Assembly (NCBI GenBank): GCA_039026975.1
Contig: JBCCLI010000292.1
Coordinates: forward strand, 1-8,379
Source of the DNA: JBCBKZ01 sp039026975
Lineage (GTDB): Bacteria; Bacteroidota; Bacteroidia; J057
Reading direction: 5' to 3'
Length of the DNA: 8,379 nucleotides
Positions 7,028 to 8,379 of this stretch are shown one piece after another. The position numbers were made by a program, and so were the translations under genes. A model generated the notes under the pieces. That model was given only the letters and a program-made list of their open reading frames with translations. It was not told the DNA's origin and did no database searches. Position 1 is the first letter of the stretch, and each line of letters opens with the position of its first letter.

Positions 7028-7849
7028 TTATTCAGCAGCTGCTTCTTCCAGCACTACTTCTCTAGTAACATCATTAAATGGACCAGGAACCAGCTCACCA
7101 TTTGCATCTACCAGTTGTAGCCTAACCTTGATAGTTCCCTTAGGAAGTCCGGCAACTATATAAGGCTGCCATTCTGTGATAGAGAAAGCAGTCCCATTAA
7201 TCTCTGCTATCACTTTATAGCCATCTTCTGACAGATCTACATTTAGCAGGAAGAAATCCAGCATCAGATTATCAGTATCTGCCCCTACATAAGTACCCTT
7301 AGGACGAGAATAGAACATGTGAGGTGCAGAAAAATCTACGGTCTTCTCATTAGGGCCTACTTCCTCAACAACCCATGAAGTAGCATTTTTCACACTCTCA
7401 TGATAGGAGCGAGAAAGGAAAGCCAGTACTACATGGTTTTCATCATCCATTTCCTTGGTAACCGTAGGCTCATAGTGAGCAGAGTAAGGTCCATTATCCA
7501 CAATGAAGTGGATATGCTGGCCTTTCCCGGAATTGGCTAGTCCTTTTGTATCAGCACCGGCTGTTTGGGCACCAAGCTCATAATTAGTAACGGCAAAGTT
7601 GAAAGTAGCCTCGCCTGCTTCAGACATGCTCATGGAGTCCAAGCTTAGGCCTGCATCAGCATACATAGGAGAACCTTCTAATGGATAGAAAGAAAGTCCA
7701 TCACGGATGATGTTGGTCGGATTTTGGGACTGAGTGAGTGCAGGAGCTTCTTCTGCAGCAGCTTCTGCTTCTGCTTCTCCCCCTTTGGGAGCAGCACAAC
7801 TGGCCACCAACAAAGTAAGTCCTAGTAGGTACAAGAAGGTATTTTTCAT
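7028..7849 (-). CDS. Lipoprotein with GQHIHFIVDN motif, unknown function
   Basis: This 273-residue lipoprotein starts MKNTFLYLLGLTLLVASC. The lipobox VASC makes C18 the lipidated residue, so the protein is anchored in the cell envelope. An Ala/Glu-rich linker (24-36) follows. The rest looks beta-rich, with SEAGEATFNFAVTNYELG (76-93), GQHIHFIVDNGPYSAHYEPT (110-129), HVVLAFLSRSYHESVKN (139-155), FSAPHMFYSRPKGTYVGA (173-190), LDFFLLNVDLSEDGYKV (197-213) and a closing beta unit with VPGPFNDVTREVVL (254-267). From memory it resembles a Bacteroidetes lipoprotein family sometimes labelled phosphopeptide-binding, and its GHxH-like patch recalls DUF4399; neither link is certain. Histidines at 112, 114, 125, 139, 150 and 177 could bind metal, which is inference only. 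I chose the ATG at 7847-7849; the frame runs upstream to 7933 only by using TTG and would bury the signal peptide. It forms its own unit, ended by the hairpins at 6883-6960. Confidence 0.88.
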   Translation of the reverse strand: MKNTFLYLLGLTLLVASCAAPKGGEAEAEAAAEEAPALTQSQNPTNIIRDGLSFYPLEGSPMYADAGLSLDSMSMSEAGEATFNFAVTNYELGAQTAGADTKGLANSGKGQHIHFIVDNGPYSAHYEPTVTKEMDDENHVVLAFLSRSYHESVKNATSWVVEEVGPNEKTVDFSAPHMFYSRPKGTYVGADTDNLMLDFFLLNVDLSEDGYKVIAEINGTAFSITEWQPYIVAGLPKGTIKVRLQLVDANGELVPGPFNDVTREVVLEEAAAE

Positions 7850-8121
7850 CGTATCAGTTTTTGGGTGAATGTTTTCTAAACGTGAAATAGCTATTTTTTT
7901 AGGGGGTAAGCAAGAGGAGAGAGGATCTGGCAATTGAATTATAAACTATATTTCAGCTCACTAGAGAACTATACGTTTTTTCAATCGAAACAATGAACCT
8001 CAGGTCAGAAAAGAAATATGGGTCGCTGAAGCTGTCAATTCATAGGTACACTCCATTTTCAAGATCTACCAATCTCAGGCTGTAAAAAGGATTTACGGCG
8101 GAAAAATCACCCCTATATTTC

Positions 8122-8136
8122 GGCTCCATAGGAGCC
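8122..8136. repeat. GC-rich hairpin GGCTCC-ATA-GGAGCC
   Basis: A perfect 6-bp stem with a 3-nt loop stands out from the AT-rich surroundings and begins directly after CTATATTTC on the plus strand. No U-tract follows on either strand, so it is not a terminator. It could be a small dispersed palindromic repeat or a leader hairpin of the plus-strand gene, if transcription begins upstream. Confidence 0.5.
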
Positions 8137-8201
8137 AGAACTCAATACCTCATCCCATTTTAGAAATAATTTACTAAACTCCTTAAATCCTTTCTATTGG
8201 A

Positions 8202-8235
8202 GAATGCATAGCATATATTAGATATATAAGCATTC
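8202..8235 (+). promoter_or_regulatory. Interrupted inverted repeat before the hypB-like start
   Basis: GAATGC (8202-8207) and GCATTC (8230-8235) are perfectly complementary across 22 bp. Inside, ATATAT (8213-8218) and ATATAT (8222-8227) can pair around the 3-nt loop TAG. The whole can fold as a two-part hairpin with a small internal loop that ends 7 nt before the ATG at 8243. It would sit where ribosomes load, or it could be a dyad site for a dimeric regulator. The AT-rich inner stem is weak, and function is inference. Confidence 0.35.
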
Positions 8236-8242
8236 ACATACC

Positions 8243-8379
8243 ATGATATCCAAATCCAATAAAGCCGCCAGAGGTACTGTCCAGTGTGACAACACCACCA
8301 TGAACCTTCTCAAAGCCAACGACTTCGTGGCAGAAGGTATCCGCAAGCAAATGGCGGAACAAAATATCCTCATGATCAA
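8243..8379 (+). CDS. hypB: N-terminus of HypB-like nickel GTPase, cut by window end
   Basis: Forty-five codons plus two bases are visible, beginning MISKSNKAARGTVQCDNTTM and continuing NLLKANDFVAEGIRKQMAEQ and NILMI before the edge. HypB is the GTPase that helps insert nickel into [NiFe] hydrogenase. Its proteins carry a helix of the form LxxNDxxAxxNRxxF, then a strand leading to N-L-x-S-S-P-G-S-G-K-T. LLKANDFVAEGIRKQMAEQNILMI fits the part just before that P-loop, and the next codon (AA-) can encode the expected Asn. The P-loop itself is outside the window. The Cys-rich nickel-binding leader (CxxCGC) of E. coli HypB is absent; only one Cys (C15) is seen. The ATG at 8243 is the first after an in-frame TAG at 8219-8221; an ATG at 8300 is an alternative. 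No Shine-Dalgarno is evident. Another P-loop accessory GTPase cannot be excluded. Confidence 0.6.
   Translation, partial: MISKSNKAARGTVQCDNTTMNLLKANDFVAEGIRKQMAEQNILMI

Larger units (their letters stand above)
7850..8242. other. Divergent intergenic region, lipoprotein and hypB-like gene
   Basis: These 393 bp separate two divergently transcribed genes and should hold both promoters. I see no credible gene in it. A 30-codon plus-strand frame (7993-8085) has no recognisable product. Visible elements are two copies of CTATATTTC followed by AGCT or GGCT (7946-7958 and 8113-8125), a GC-rich hairpin (8122-8136), a perfect 12-bp AT-rich palindrome (7885-7896) and an interrupted inverted repeat next to the plus-strand start (8202-8235). 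No textbook TTG/TAnnTTTG promoter pair can be picked for either direction. Confidence 0.6.

Noticed and set aside
7885..7896. Perfect 12-bp palindrome AAATAGCTATTT upstream of the lipoprotein gene
   Set aside because: About two perfect 12-bp palindromes are expected by chance in a window of this size, more in AT-rich DNA; there is no supporting second site.
7850..7933. N-terminal extension of the lipoprotein by 28 residues
   Set aside because: It needs a TTG start and would place an unrelated peptide before a textbook lipoprotein signal sequence; the ATG at 7849 is far better.
7993..8085. 30-codon plus-strand frame in the divergent region
   Set aside because: Short, unrecognised and without a ribosome-binding signal; expected by chance.
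7995..8089. Imperfect direct repeat around CTCAGG (about 7999 and 8074)
   Set aside because: The match is short and degenerate, with no nearby structure; likely chance.

Overview
The window reads as a chromosomal segment of a gliding-type Bacteroidetes bacterium, plausibly Cytophagales or Saprospirales; I cannot narrow it further. Four things point there: a secreted protein with a C-terminal type IX secretion (T9SS) sorting domain, a short Bacteroidetes-type FtsK, mostly Shine-Dalgarno-less starts, and AT-rich TATATTTC-like promoter boxes. I see no transposase, phage, CRISPR, tRNA or rRNA gene, and no defence or biosynthetic cluster. Most of the window is ordinary core-genome content.

Layout from left to right. 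Bases 1-45 hold three 15-bp tandem units. A gene-poor stretch follows up to about 356. From there five genes all lie on the minus strand, so transcription runs right to left. In transcription order they are a lipoprotein of unknown function (7849-7028), pyrD (6830-5763), a T9SS-sorted secreted protein (5709-3895), ftsK (3705-1108) and lolA (1095-424). A hairpin plus U-tract (6883-6917) ends the lipoprotein unit, and another (342-395) ends the ftsK-lolA unit. No clear terminator lies between pyrD and lolA, so a single transcript is possible, although 189 bp separate the T9SS gene from ftsK. At the right edge, after a 393-bp divergent intergenic region, a plus-strand gene starts at 8243 and is cut by the window end. 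Its 45 visible residues look like the segment just before the P-loop of HypB, the nickel-hydrogenase maturation GTPase.

How the genes work together. FtsK (chromosome translocation at the septum) and LolA (periplasmic lipoprotein carrier) are an old neighbour pair, also adjacent in Escherichia coli. PyrD makes orotate for pyrimidine synthesis and feeds electrons to the quinone pool. The T9SS protein and the lipoprotein are exported envelope proteins whose roles cannot be read from sequence. The most interesting places are the divergent region 7850-8242, with a recurring CTATATTTC motif, a GC-rich hairpin and an interrupted inverted repeat abutting the hypB-like start, and the two uncharacterised exported proteins. 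I did not find convincing evidence of an undescribed multi-gene system.
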